A stretch of DNA of 64,000 nucleotides from CAWICD01 sp052267165 (GTDB lineage: Bacteria; Vulcanimicrobiota; Vulcanimicrobiia; Vulcanimicrobiales; Vulcanimicrobiaceae). The position numbers and the translations under genes were made by a program. The notes below the pieces were generated by a model. That model did no database searches. It saw nothing but the letters and a program-made list of their open reading frames with translations, and was not told the origin of the DNA. Location of the stretch: the NCBI GenBank assembly GCA_052267165.1, contig JBKQHO010000061.1:38688-102687 (forward strand), given 5' to 3'. Each line of letters begins with the position of its first letter. The stretch's first letter is position 1. Positions 63,653-64,000 of this stretch are shown piece by piece.

Positions 63653-64000
63653 TCAGCGAGGCCGAAGCGCGCCGAGCGCCGCGCGCTGCCACGCGAAAGC
63701 GTTGCGGGCGAGGGCGGTGCACAGCCCCATCGTTTGGGCGCCGCCGCGCGCCAATTCGCAGACGGTCAACGGGCCGATGAGGAACGGGTAGAACAGGTTC
63801 GCATAAGCGTTCCCCGCGGGTCGCGTGCGAACGGTGAGGGAGACGGACGCCGCAGTCGCGACCGGCTCGGCCGCACCCGACTCGTCGACCGCGAGACGTT
63901 CGACGACGACGGTCTCGAAAACGACCGGTTCGACGGCCGCGGTCTCGCGCACGGCGGTCTCGATAACGACGGGTTCGGCCACGACGGGTTCGGCCGCGAC
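63653..64000 (-). CDS. Val/Pro/Glu-repeat protein, 5' end outside the window
   Basis: The minus frame is open to the window edge, so the gene starts beyond base 64000. The visible N-terminal part is a low-complexity run of EPVV and ETxVV units. The C-terminal 50 residues are ordered: NAYANLFYPFLIGPLTVCELARGGAQTMGLCTALARNAFAWQRAAL. The helical tail with aromatic residues is somewhat phasin-like, which would suit the hydrolase next to it, but that is speculative. No catalytic motif. Confidence 0.5.
   Translation of the reverse strand, partial: VAAEPVVAEPVVIETAVRETAAVEPVVFETVVVERLAVDESGAAEPVATAASVSLTVRTRPAGNAYANLFYPFLIGPLTVCELARGGAQTMGLCTALARNAFAWQRAALGALRPR

Overview
The window is high-GC bacterial chromosome with densely packed housekeeping genes: uvrA, a phosphofructokinase, squalene-hopene cyclase, NAD-dependent DNA ligase, enolase, ndk, acpS-nnr, birA and three tRNAs. 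Hopanoid synthesis, an AmzA-type metalloprotease and several poorly known small proteins fit a little-cultured soil or rock lineage such as Eremiobacterota (WPS-2). That placement is inference from gene content only; no rRNA or other phylogenetic marker was compared.

Layout. 1-9.8 kb: membrane proteins, uvrA, an epimerase, a phosphofructokinase with pyrophosphate-type residues, a CGNR regulator, and shc divergent from a TetR gene around a perfect palindrome. 9.9-10.8 kb: decayed remnants (reductase, TnpB-like transposase, acyl-CoA dehydrogenase). 10.8-28.3 kb: acyl-CoA genes, a secreted sugar-hydrolase-like protein, a GGDEF-STAND fusion, ligA, sulfur amino acid and cofactor genes, eno, then tRNA-Met and tRNA-Glu.

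28.4-42.6 kb: a genomic island of about 14.2 kb in the 3' end of tRNA-Glu. It is bounded by a perfect 23-bp duplication of the tRNA end. Its integrase has an in-frame amber codon and its excisionase-like gene a frameshift. Cargo: a ChaB-like protein; a phospholipase-C-type phosphoesterase ending in thirteen 30-residue repeats; a broken TIGR02391 gene; an intact IS21-family element with 6-bp target duplications; IS3 and IS1380 remnants; a triple tail-collar protein; and a DUF4160/DUF2442 pair whose predicted promoter carries a palindrome in its spacer.

42.6-64 kb: ordinary chromosome with scattered decay. It holds an aldo/keto reductase, a flavin reductase, a cyclooxygenase-like haem peroxidase divergent from a DtxR-family regulator with two repeated TTAG/CTAA boxes between them, a GGDEF-EAL protein with changed catalytic motifs next to a CheA-like kinase, an acyltransferase-3 protein lacking its usual histidine, a CsgG-like protein, tRNA-Val, an ABC-2 exporter, an Lrp regulator followed by an unlisted 43-residue ORF, and an alpha/beta hydrolase. 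Truncated SDR genes lie beside TnpB and IS21 remnants at 45-46 and 53.6-54.6 kb.
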